A stretch of 64,000 nt of DNA from Skermanella rosea (GTDB lineage: Bacteria; Pseudomonadota; Alphaproteobacteria; Azospirillales; Azospirillaceae), in the NCBI RefSeq assembly GCF_016806835.2, contig NZ_CP086111.1:2925001-2989000 (forward strand), given 5' to 3'. Positions 28,569-36,346 of this stretch are shown here, piece after piece. The notes below the pieces were generated by a model that was not told the origin of the DNA, ran no database searches, and saw nothing but the letters and a program-made list of their open reading frames with translations. Numbering within the stretch: position 1 is the stretch's first letter; every line of letters starts with the position of its first letter. A program made the position numbers and the translations under genes.

Positions 28569-29573
28569 TCACACCATGACGTGGCGGACGGCCTCCGCGA
28601 TCCGGTCCGGCGACGGGATGTAGGCGTCCTCCAGCTCCGGCGCGAAGGGCACCGGTGTGTGCGGCGGGGTCACCATGCGGATCGGCGCCTTCAGCGCCTT
28701 GAAGGCGTTCTGGGCGACCAGCGCCGAGACATCGGCCGCCATACCGCAGCGCGGGCTGGCCTCGTCGACCACCACCAGCCGGCCGGTATTCTCGACCGCC
28801 TCGATGATGGTGTCCTCGTCCAGCGGGGAGGTCGTGCGCGGGTCGATCACCGTGCAGGCGATGCCCTCCTTCTCCAGCAGGTCGGCGGCCTTGTTGGCGA
28901 AGCCGACCATGCGGCCGAACGCGACGATCGTGACGTCGTCGCCCTCGCGGGTCAGGTTCGCCTCGCCGAACGGGATCGTGTAGGGCTCGTCGGGCACCTC
29001 CTCGATCTCGTCGTACATCACCTTGTGCTCCAGGAAGATCACCGGATCGTTGTCCCGGATCGACTGGATCAGCAGCCCCTTCGCCTCGTAGGCCGACGAC
29101 GGCACCACGACCTTCAGCCCCGGGATGTGGGTGAAGACGGGGTAAAGGCACTGGCTGTGCTGGCTGGCGGCACGGAACCCGGCCCCGTACATGGTCCGGA
29201 TCACGACCGGCGTGACCGCCTTGCCGCCGAACATGTAGCGGAACTTGGCCGCCTGGTTGAAGATCTGGTCGAAGCAGACGCCCATGAAGTCCACGAACAT
29301 CAGCTCGGCCACCGGCCGCAGCCCGGTCGCGGCGGCGCCCACGGCGGCACCGATGAAGGCGCTCTCGGTGATCGGCGTGTCCAGCACCCGATCGCGCCCG
29401 AACTCCGGCATCAGCCCCTTCGTCACGCCCAGCACGCCGCCCCAGGCGTCGTCCTCGCCGGGGGCGCCCATGCCCCCCACATTGTCCTCGCCCATCACGA
29501 TGACGGTCGGGTCGCGGCGCATCTCCTGAGCCAGCGCCTCGTTGATCGCTTGGCGGTATGACTTCTTCGACAT
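28569..29573 (-). CDS. acoB: Acetoin dehydrogenase E1 beta subunit
   Basis: 334 residues of the transketolase-like E1 beta family: N-terminal SYRQAINEALAQEMRRD, VMGEDNVGGMGAPGEDDAWGG split over the cofactor region, TESAFIGAAVGAAATGLRPV, and the C-terminal transketolase domain (IDPRTTSPLDEDTI). It pairs with AcoA to bind thiamine diphosphate and cleave acetoin. 13 bp downstream of acoA, so surely co-transcribed. Confidence 0.92.
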   Translation of the reverse strand: MSKKSYRQAINEALAQEMRRDPTVIVMGEDNVGGMGAPGEDDAWGGVLGVTKGLMPEFGRDRVLDTPITESAFIGAAVGAAATGLRPVAELMFVDFMGVCFDQIFNQAAKFRYMFGGKAVTPVVIRTMYGAGFRAASQHSQCLYPVFTHIPGLKVVVPSSAYEAKGLLIQSIRDNDPVIFLEHKVMYDEIEEVPDEPYTIPFGEANLTREGDDVTIVAFGRMVGFANKAADLLEKEGIACTVIDPRTTSPLDEDTIIEAVENTGRLVVVDEASPRCGMAADVSALVAQNAFKALKAPIRMVTPPHTPVPFAPELEDAYIPSPDRIAEAVRHVMV

Positions 29574-29586
29574 GATGGCGGCCCCC

Positions 29587-30552
29587 TCAATACGAGACGT
29601 AGACGTCGGTCAGCAGCCGGTCCGCCGCCGGCGGCGGGGCCGCCTTGGACTCCATCACGGACCGGTCGATCAGGGATTTCACCTCGCCCTCGATCTCGTC
29701 GAGCTGCGTCGGCTCCAGCAGCCCCGCCTCGGTCACGCGCTTGCGGAAGATCCTCAGCGGGTCGCGCTCGCGCCGCGCCGTCTCGACCTCGCCGGGCGCC
29801 CGGTAGGTCATGGCGTCGCCTTCGAAATGGCCGTAATAGCGGGTCAGCCTGACATGCAGCAGGCTCGGCCCGCCGCCGCCCCGCGCCCGGCCGACCGCCT
29901 CGCCGGCGGCCTGGTGGATCGCGAAGAAGTCGTTGCCGTCCAGTTCATAGGAGGGAATGTCGAACGCCGCCGCCCGCTTGGACTGGCTGCCGGCCACCGA
30001 CCACGCGCTCGCGGTCGCCTCGGCGTAGCCGTTGTCCTCGACCACGAAGATGACCGGCAGGTTCCAGACCTTGGCAAGGTTGTAACTTTCCAGGGTGGTG
30101 CCCTGGTTGGATGCCCCGTCGCCGACGAAAGCCACGGCGACGCCGCCGGTCTTCAGGGTCTTGGCGGTCAGGGCCGCGCCGCAGACCAGGGGCGGCCCGC
30201 CGCCGACGATGCCGTTGGCGCCCATCATGCCGCGCGACAGGTCGGCGATATGCATGGAGCCGCCCTTGCCGCCGCACAGCCCGTCGCCCCGACCGAAGAT
30301 CTCCTTCATCATGGCGACGACGTCGCAGCCCTTGGCGATGCAGTGGCCGTGGCCGCGGTGGGTGCTGGCGATGTTGTCGCGGCCGTCCAGGTGCATGCAC
30401 ACGCCGACGGCGGAAGCCTCCTCGCCGGCATAGAGATGGACGAAGCCGGGGATGCCGCCTTCGGAGAACTCGGTATGCACACGTTCCTCGAACTCGCGGA
30501 TCGTGCACATCGTGCGATAGCTCTGGAGTAGCTCTTCTCGATTGAGCTGCAT
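29587..30552 (-). CDS. acoA: Acetoin dehydrogenase E1 alpha subunit
   Basis: 321 residues. The thiamine diphosphate motif GDGASNQGTTLESYNLAKVWNLP (split: GDGASNQG, then AKVWNLPVIFVVEDN) is intact, as are HRGHGHCIAKG and GGKGGSMHIADL of the E1 alpha family. Start ATG at 30552 has a near-perfect GGAGGAG 7 nt upstream; a longer in-frame start at 30624 would lie inside the -24 promoter element and is rejected. First gene of acoABC under a sigma-54 promoter. No acoD (lipoamide dehydrogenase) is found here, so E3 must come from elsewhere in the genome. Confidence 0.92.
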   Translation of the reverse strand: MQLNREELLQSYRTMCTIREFEERVHTEFSEGGIPGFVHLYAGEEASAVGVCMHLDGRDNIASTHRGHGHCIAKGCDVVAMMKEIFGRGDGLCGGKGGSMHIADLSRGMMGANGIVGGGPPLVCGAALTAKTLKTGGVAVAFVGDGASNQGTTLESYNLAKVWNLPVIFVVEDNGYAEATASAWSVAGSQSKRAAAFDIPSYELDGNDFFAIHQAAGEAVGRARGGGGPSLLHVRLTRYYGHFEGDAMTYRAPGEVETARRERDPLRIFRKRVTEAGLLEPTQLDEIEGEVKSLIDRSVMESKAAPPPAADRLLTDVYVSY

Positions 30553-30608
30553 GTCTGCTCCTCCCTCGGGTGCGGACCCTTGTGAACCGGGTCCATGGCG
30601 AGGGAAGA

Positions 30609-30623
30609 GCAACCGCCGTGCCA
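30609..30623 (-). promoter_or_regulatory. Sigma-54 (-24/-12) promoter of acoABC
   Basis: On the minus strand the sequence reads TGGCAC-GGCGG-TTGC, an exact match to the -24/-12 consensus with the correct 5-bp spacer. It lies 57 bp upstream of the acoA ATG. The AcoR-type activator gene ends this same gene group, giving function to the site. Confidence 0.9.
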
Positions 30624-30675
30624 TGAGGCCAAGCTATTGGCCGGAAAAGGCTTTCGGCTGGAACCCAGGCGCCCG

Positions 30676-30691
30676 TGCGACGCCTGTTGCT
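30676..30691 (-). promoter_or_regulatory. Upstream activator site 2 (aco proximal copy)
   Basis: TGCGACGCCTGTTGCT on the plus strand, an imperfect inverted repeat of the same design as the neighbouring perfect palindrome (TGCGAC-N3-TGTYGC). Its centre is 23 bp (about two helical turns) from the other copy and about 60 bp from the -24 box, typical for a sigma-54 activator. Confidence 0.65.
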
Positions 30692-30695
30692 ACAG

Positions 30696-30717
30696 ACCTG
30701 CGACAGGTGTCGCAGGT
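30696..30717 (-). promoter_or_regulatory. Upstream activator site 1 (aco distal copy), perfect palindrome
   Basis: Perfect 10-bp arms ACCTGCGACA / TGTCGCAGGT around GG. It starts 5 bp past the phasin stop codon on the minus strand and about 83 bp upstream of the -24 box. Probable AcoR binding site by position and symmetry. Confidence 0.75.
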
Positions 30718-30722
30718 GCGTT

Positions 30723-31409
30723 TCAGGAGTCGAGCGTCTTCGGCACCCACTGGCGGGCGAAGTCCAGCATGGCGGCCCGGTGCTCCTCCAGGAAACGCAT
30801 CTGGAGCGCCACGAGATCCACCGGCGACCTCACCTTGGAGAACTCCTCCATGAACCGGGCGTTGATCTCGACCGACTGGCGCAGATAGGCGTTGACGCCG
30901 CCGAGCGTCGGCACCACGCCCCCGCCGGAGGTCGCCGCCTTCATCGCGGCCTGGAAATTGTGCGCGGCATCTCCTGCCATCGCCTCGGCCTCGTGGACGA
31001 CCTGCTCTGCGAGGCTCACCAGCTTGTCCACGTCCTGGTTCACGCCCAGTTCCTTGGCCATCGCCGCCGTCGCCTCGGACTCGGAAGCGGAATTCGCGGG
31101 CTCAGGAACGGCAGCCTCGGTCTCGGGAGCGGCGACCTCGGGAGCGACGGCCTCGAGAGCGGCGGTCTCGGGCACGGGTTCGGCCGGTACCGCTTCCGCC
31201 GCCGGAGCGGCTTCGTCGACGGCCGCCGCCTCAGGCTCCTCCGGGGTCTGCGGAGCGGCTTCCACAGGGTCCGTCACCACGTCGGGCGCGTTCGCGGCAC
31301 TCTTCGCGCGGGATCGCACGGCGGTCTTCCGGGCCGGGGTGGCAGGCTTGGCGTCGGATCGGGCAGTCTGACTGCCGGTCCGCCTTGTAGGATTCTTGGT
31401 GGCAACCAT
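30723..31409 (-). CDS. Phasin family protein
   Basis: 228 residues. The N-terminal half is Ala/Pro/Glu-rich low-complexity sequence with a basic start (ATKNPTRRTGS), resembling PhaF-like or AlgP-type tails. The C-terminal half (about 115-228) is an amphipathic phasin domain, ending FMEEFSKVRSPVDLVALQMR then FLEEHRAAMLDFARQW. Phasins coat polyhydroxyalkanoate granules; the acetyl-CoA made by acoABC next door is the precursor of that polymer. ATG at 31409; longer in-frame start at 31511 is unlikely. No polymer synthase gene is in the window. Confidence 0.75.
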   Translation of the reverse strand: MVATKNPTRRTGSQTARSDAKPATPARKTAVRSRAKSAANAPDVVTDPVEAAPQTPEEPEAAAVDEAAPAAEAVPAEPVPETAALEAVAPEVAAPETEAAVPEPANSASESEATAAMAKELGVNQDVDKLVSLAEQVVHEAEAMAGDAAHNFQAAMKAATSGGGVVPTLGGVNAYLRQSVEINARFMEEFSKVRSPVDLVALQMRFLEEHRAAMLDFARQWVPKTLDS

Positions 31410-31459
31410 CGCTCGATCCGCTCCAGCAGAATTGCATTGCCTCCATCGTGCGACATCTT

Positions 31460-31473
31460 TTGCTGCTATGCAA
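31460..31473 (-). promoter_or_regulatory. TTGC-N6-GCAA operator candidate upstream of the phasin gene
   Basis: TTGC (31460-31463) and GCAA (31470-31473) flank TGCTAT, about 55 bp before the phasin start. PhaR repressors of polyhydroxyalkanoate genes favour TGC/GCA-rich palindromes, so this is a plausible PhaR site; short motif, low certainty. Confidence 0.3.
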
Positions 31474-31676
31474 CATCGATACGCCGGAAGCATTCTGACA
31501 GAACGCCGCAAGGGCCGCTAACTTCTAGTTGCATAACGGTGTCGAGGCTGGTATCCGGCAGGCCGGCGCCGGCCCCGGGGGACGGCGCCGGCACCATCCG
31601 GGAGCGTCGGAGTCCGATGTCGGCACCCGCCCTTCGGACGGGACCCGGCCTACGGTCCGATCGCCTCCGCTTCCCC

Positions 31677-31934
31677 TCAGACCCTGCGACGGCCCGCGAC
31701 GGCGTTGTAGATCCAGAGCACGACGATGGCTCCCACCACGGCGACGATCAGACTCCAGACGTTGAAGCCCGTGACGCCGGTTCCGCCGACCGCGCTGAAC
31801 AGGATGCCGCCGACGAAGGCTCCGACGATGCCGAGAACCAGGTTGGTGACGAGGCCGGACCCGGAGCCGTGCATGATCTTGCTGGCGATCCAGCCCGCGA
31901 CGAGTCCCAGAATGATCCAAGCGATGATCGACAT
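31677..31934 (-). CDS. GlsB/YeaQ/YmgE family stress membrane protein
   Basis: 85 residues, three predicted membrane helices and the family's glycine-rich pattern: GLVAGWIASKIM, NLVLGIVGAFVGGILF and a C-terminal VVGAIVVLWIYNAV helix. Transglycosylase-associated proteins of this family are often induced by stress; the mechanism is unknown. AGGGGGA precedes the ATG. It stands alone. Confidence 0.9.
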   Translation of the reverse strand: MSIIAWIILGLVAGWIASKIMHGSGSGLVTNLVLGIVGAFVGGILFSAVGGTGVTGFNVWSLIVAVVGAIVVLWIYNAVAGRRRV

Positions 31935-32018
31935 TTTTCCCCCTGTGAATTGACCACAGGTTCAACAAACACAGGCGAAACCCGTTCAACGCCGACACGC
32001 GCCTTCCGAAAGATCCCG

Positions 32019-32660
32019 TCAGATCGCCGCGTCGGACGGCAGCAGCTCCGTGATCCATCCCGGCACGATCCGGGCCAGGTCCAGGGCGGAAGCTCCCGCC
32101 TCCCCGTCGTCCATCGCGTCCCCGCGCTCCAGGAAAGCCTGGAGCGCCGCGCCGATGCGGCCTCCGGGATCTTCCGGCACGGCGTAGCGGGCCGGGTCCC
32201 CACCGAACGGATCGGGCACGGAGACCGGCCCGATCGCCAGGCGGGGGGCGTGGAAGACGAAGCGGGCGTTCTCGCCCGCCGCCCGGCTGCGTCCGGCCGC
32301 GAAGATGGCGGTGCAGGCCGAGGCGCATATGTTGTAGCCGGCGACCACGGTTCCGACCGCGCCATGTTCCAGCACCGCTTCGCGGACGCGATCGGCAGCT
32401 CCGGCGTAGCCGCCGGGGCTGTCCAGCACCAGGCGGACCGGCTCTCCCCGATGGGCCTCGATGAAGGCGACTATCTCGCGGCCCGCGCGATGGGTCAGCC
32501 CGCCGGAGATGAACAGGTCGGTCCGCCTCGCCCCCACCGCCGCGTCGGTCACGCCCCCGACCGCGTCGGCCAGATGGTCCGACAGGGCGATGCCTGCGGC
32601 GACCGCCAGGACGATCGCCGCCCGCATGATCAAGCCCCGCCTGCCCAAATTTGCAATCAT
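32019..32660 (-). CDS. ClpP-like serine protease family protein, membrane or periplasmic
   Basis: 213 residues. An N-terminal hydrophobic helix (about 10-28) acts as signal anchor. The body resembles the ClpP/crotonase-like periplasmic protease group (COG3904 type): LDSPGGYAGAADRVREAV, the nucleophile block YNICASACTAIFAAG with Ser at the ASAC position, and FHAPR with the likely catalytic His. No ATPase partner is adjacent. Substrate unknown. It is divergent from the gamma carbonic anhydrase gene, only 71 bp away. Confidence 0.7.
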   Translation of the reverse strand: MIANLGRRGLIMRAAIVLAVAAGIALSDHLADAVGGVTDAAVGARRTDLFISGGLTHRAGREIVAFIEAHRGEPVRLVLDSPGGYAGAADRVREAVLEHGAVGTVVAGYNICASACTAIFAAGRSRAAGENARFVFHAPRLAIGPVSVPDPFGGDPARYAVPEDPGGRIGAALQAFLERGDAMDDGEAGASALDLARIVPGWITELLPSDAAI

Positions 32661-32731
32661 GCCGACTGAACCTTGTTTTCCCAGGCCACAGGGGTCAATG
32701 GATAGCCAGCCTCAGCAAGGGAGACCAGACC

Positions 32732-33256
32732 ATGAAATACGCTTTGGGGGATGTGCGGGTTCAGACCGAAGGCGACGCCTGGTGGATCGCGCCGAATGCC
32801 ACCGTCATCGGCAACGTGATCATGAAGCGCAACGCCAGCGTCTGGTGGAACGCGGTGATCCGCGGCGACAACGAGCCGATCACCATCGGCGAGAACTCCA
32901 ACATCCAGGACGGCTGCGTGCTCCATACCGACCCGGGGTTCCCGATGGACATCGGGTCGGAAGTCACCGTCGGCCACATGGTCATGCTGCACGGCTGCAC
33001 GATCGGCGACGGCACCCTGGTGGGGATCGGCAGCATCGTCCTGAACGGCGCGAGGATCGGGAAGAACTGCCTCATCGGGGCCAACAGCCTCATCACCGAG
33101 GGCAAGGAGATCCCCGACAATTCCATGGTGGTCGGTTCTCCCGGCAAGGTGATTCGCCAGCTCACCGACGAACAGATCGCCGAGATGCGCAAGGGCGCCG
33201 ACCGCTATGTCGCAAATTGGCAGAGGTTCAAGCAACATTTGGTTGCGGATAACTGA
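32732..33256 (+). CDS. Gamma carbonic anhydrase family protein
   Basis: 174 residues forming a left-handed beta-helix: hexapeptide repeats such as IGNVIM, VIRGDN, ITIGEN, VGHMVM and IGANSL. The three zinc/iron His positions are seen in VLHTDPGF and VGHMVMLHGC. Members (YrdA/CaiE/PaaY group) hydrate CO2 or act as uncharacterised acyl/thioester enzymes. ATG at 32732 with AAGGGAGA upstream; an open frame extends upstream to 32651 but overlaps no family sequence. Confidence 0.9.
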   Translation: MKYALGDVRVQTEGDAWWIAPNATVIGNVIMKRNASVWWNAVIRGDNEPITIGENSNIQDGCVLHTDPGFPMDIGSEVTVGHMVMLHGCTIGDGTLVGIGSIVLNGARIGKNCLIGANSLITEGKEIPDNSMVVGSPGKVIRQLTDEQIAEMRKGADRYVANWQRFKQHLVADN

Positions 33257-33294
33257 CTTCCAGCTACTGAAAACCTGCTTTTCCGGACTTGTTT

Positions 33295-33326
33295 GCGCCG
33301 CACAAGCGTAGCTGATTGTGCGGCGC
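33295..33326 (+). terminator. Hairpin downstream of the carbonic anhydrase gene
   Basis: Perfect 11-bp arms GCGCCGCACAA (33295-33305) and TTGTGCGGCGC (33316-33326) with a 10-nt loop, 38 bp after the stop. No U-run. Confidence 0.6.
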
Positions 33327-33392
33327 ACTACGAGTTCGATGCTCCTCCTAAAGGCCGATTTCCGGCGCTCTGAAATGTGGGTATTCCAACCG

Positions 33393-33404
33393 TTGCACAT
33401 GCAA
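33393..33404. promoter_or_regulatory. Short palindrome TTGCA-CA-TGCAA upstream of lactate permease
   Basis: A 12-bp near-perfect palindrome about 113 bp before the permease start, in the otherwise unassigned 190 bp after the hairpin at 33295. Possible operator for a lactate regulator; no regulator gene is adjacent. Confidence 0.25.
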
Positions 33405-33516
33405 GCTGTTTGATACCAAACCGACGCGCCTCCCAAGGCATGGATGGCCGGCATCAGGCGGATCGCATCCAAGCACACACCAGAGCACGCTAATCAGAGC
33501 CATGGGAGGACACGCA

Positions 33517-35196
<1,680 letters not shown>

Positions 35197-35207
35197 TCCG
35201 AAAGTAA

Positions 35208-35243
35208 GGGGCGCCGCCGCTCTTCCGGAGACGGCGGCGCCCC
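35208..35243 (+). terminator. Strong terminator hairpin after the lactate permease gene
   Basis: Perfect 12-bp GC arms (35208-35219, 35232-35243) around a 12-nt loop, 11 bp past the stop, followed by a pyrimidine-rich ACTCTCTTCC. Confidence 0.75.
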
Positions 35244-35301
35244 ACTCTCTTCCAGCACTGGCCGGCAAGGGTTTATCATGCCGATCCGGGAGGTACGGAC
35301 G

Positions 35302-35652
35302 ATGGACCACCGTGACGCTCTGGCACCCTTGATCGAGCTGATCGGCGTGTTCGCCGCCTCGGCGGCCAGTCCCTTGACCGCGGCCGCCATCTTCGTCCTG
35401 GCCCTGTGCTTCAGCCGCTATCCTCGCTACCTGGCGCTCGCCGCCGCCATCGGGATCTCCGACGGCGCGCTGGGCGAAATGGCCGGCGTCACCACGGTCG
35501 GAATGATCTTCGCGGCCCTGACCGGCGCCGCCGCAACCCTCCTGCAGGCTTGGTGCGTCTGGCCGGTCGTGTCGGTCATGAAGAGCGCCGGGAATGCAGT
35601 CGTCAGGCTTGTCTCTGGCCGACGACCCGACATGGGGGAACCGCCGCCATGA
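35302..35652 (+). CDS. Small hypothetical membrane protein
   Basis: 116 residues with three hydrophobic stretches: about 8-24 (LIELIGVFAASAA), 27-37 and a long one around 41-88 rich in Ala, Gly and Val. No family recognised. The ATG at 35302 has GGGAGGT 7 nt upstream, a strong ribosome site; ATG at 35278 lacks one. The preceding strong terminator separates it from the lactate permease, so it has its own promoter. Confidence 0.55.
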   Translation: MDHRDALAPLIELIGVFAASAASPLTAAAIFVLALCFSRYPRYLALAAAIGISDGALGEMAGVTTVGMIFAALTGAAATLLQAWCVWPVVSVMKSAGNAVVRLVSGRRPDMGEPPP

Positions 35653-35714
35653 CCGAGGCGATGCTTCACTTCATGGCTGATCCGGTGCCAACCGGCGGCT
35701 GGAGCAACACCCAA

Positions 35715-35747
35715 AGAAAACGGGCCGTCCCGGTGTAGGGCGGCCCG
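35715..35747 (-). terminator. Rho-independent terminator of the 56-residue secreted protein gene
   Basis: On the minus strand CGGGCCG/CGGCCCG arms with an inner CCC/GGG pair form a hairpin (35721-35747) followed directly by TTTTCTTT (35713-35720). This is the clearest U-run terminator in the window and fits the small gene ending at 35773. Confidence 0.8.
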
Positions 35748-35772
35748 CTCCTTACCATGGTGCAGCCAGTCG

Positions 35773-35943
35773 TCAGCCGCGTGTCTCGCTCTGCACTTTC
35801 TTGCCCTGGTCGGCGACGGAGTCGCTGGCCGGAGCCTGAGCGGAGTGGGTCGTGTGCGAAGGGCAGGCACTGGCGACCCCAGCCGTCAGAAGAGCCGAGA
35901 TGCCGAACAGCGCGGCAATGACCGGCTTCGCTCCATGAGACAT
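35773..35943 (-). CDS. Small secreted protein with an exceptionally strong ribosome site
   Basis: 56 residues: signal peptide of about 26 residues (MSHGAKPVIAALFG then hydrophobic, ending GVASA before CPSH) and a polar mature part with CPSHTTHSAQ and a Gln/Lys/Ser/Asp-rich tail. No family recognised. The mature Cys-His-His cluster could bind a metal. Its Shine-Dalgarno region pairs with about 16 nt of the 16S 3' end, and a good U-run terminator follows, so this short gene is very likely real and highly translated. It lies 109 bp downstream of the 94-residue gene after the PQQ dehydrogenase, same strand. Confidence 0.7.
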   Translation of the reverse strand: MSHGAKPVIAALFGISALLTAGVASACPSHTTHSAQAPASDSVADQGKKVQSETRG

Positions 35944-35959
35944 TGGATCACCTCCTTTC
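35944..35959 (-). promoter_or_regulatory. Extended perfect Shine-Dalgarno sequence
   Basis: Minus-strand GAAAGGAGGTGATCCA is complementary to the known conserved 3' end of bacterial 16S rRNA over its whole length, with GGAGG 7 nt from the ATG. Such full-length pairing is rare in natural genes. Confidence 0.85.
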
Positions 35960-36052
35960 CGTTGTTTGCAGATGCCACAAAGGTTGGCACATCCGCAGCC
36001 CACGTCAAGCCGCTTGTTGCGGGAGAGCCCCCTCCAAAGCAAGGAAGCATCC

Positions 36053-36337
36053 CTACTCGCCTTCCGCCCGCAACAGGCCACCCTCCACCACCGCCGCCTG
36101 CCGGCACCGGTCCTCCAGGATCACGCGGCCGGTATCGATATAGACCGCGGCCTCCGGCGTCCCGTCCGTCAGGCTGATCAGCATCATCGGCCGGTCGGCG
36201 ACCACGCAGAAGTCGATGATGTACCGGCGGTCCCGCCCGGTCCCGAGCAGCAGGCTGCGGAATTCCCCGCAGCCCGCCACGATCTCGGCCGACCAGCGCG
36301 ACGGCGGATCTCCCGGCACCGATCTGAGCCGAAGCAT
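36053..36337 (-). CDS. Hypothetical protein downstream of the PQQ dehydrogenase
   Basis: 94 residues, no signal peptide and no recognised family. The central part (DRRYIIDFCVVADRPMML, then an AAVYIDTGRVILEDRCRQAA stretch) alternates hydrophobic and polar residues as in a small beta-rich protein. ATG at 36337 lies 9 bp after the dehydrogenase stop with CGGAAG upstream, so it is probably co-transcribed with it. A role with the dehydrogenase is inference from position. Confidence 0.6.
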   Translation of the reverse strand: MLRLRSVPGDPPSRWSAEIVAGCGEFRSLLLGTGRDRRYIIDFCVVADRPMMLISLTDGTPEAAVYIDTGRVILEDRCRQAAVVEGGLLRAEGE

Positions 36338-36346
36338 CTTCCGGAT

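Noticed and set aside
30553-30624. Longer AcoA starting at 30624
   Set aside because: It would overlap the -24 element; the ATG at 30552 has an excellent ribosome site and the family N terminus.
35944-35959. Match to the 3' end of 16S rRNA, suggesting an rRNA gene or fragment
   Set aside because: The match ends at 16 nt and lies at ribosome-site distance from an ATG on the other strand; no other rRNA sequence is present.
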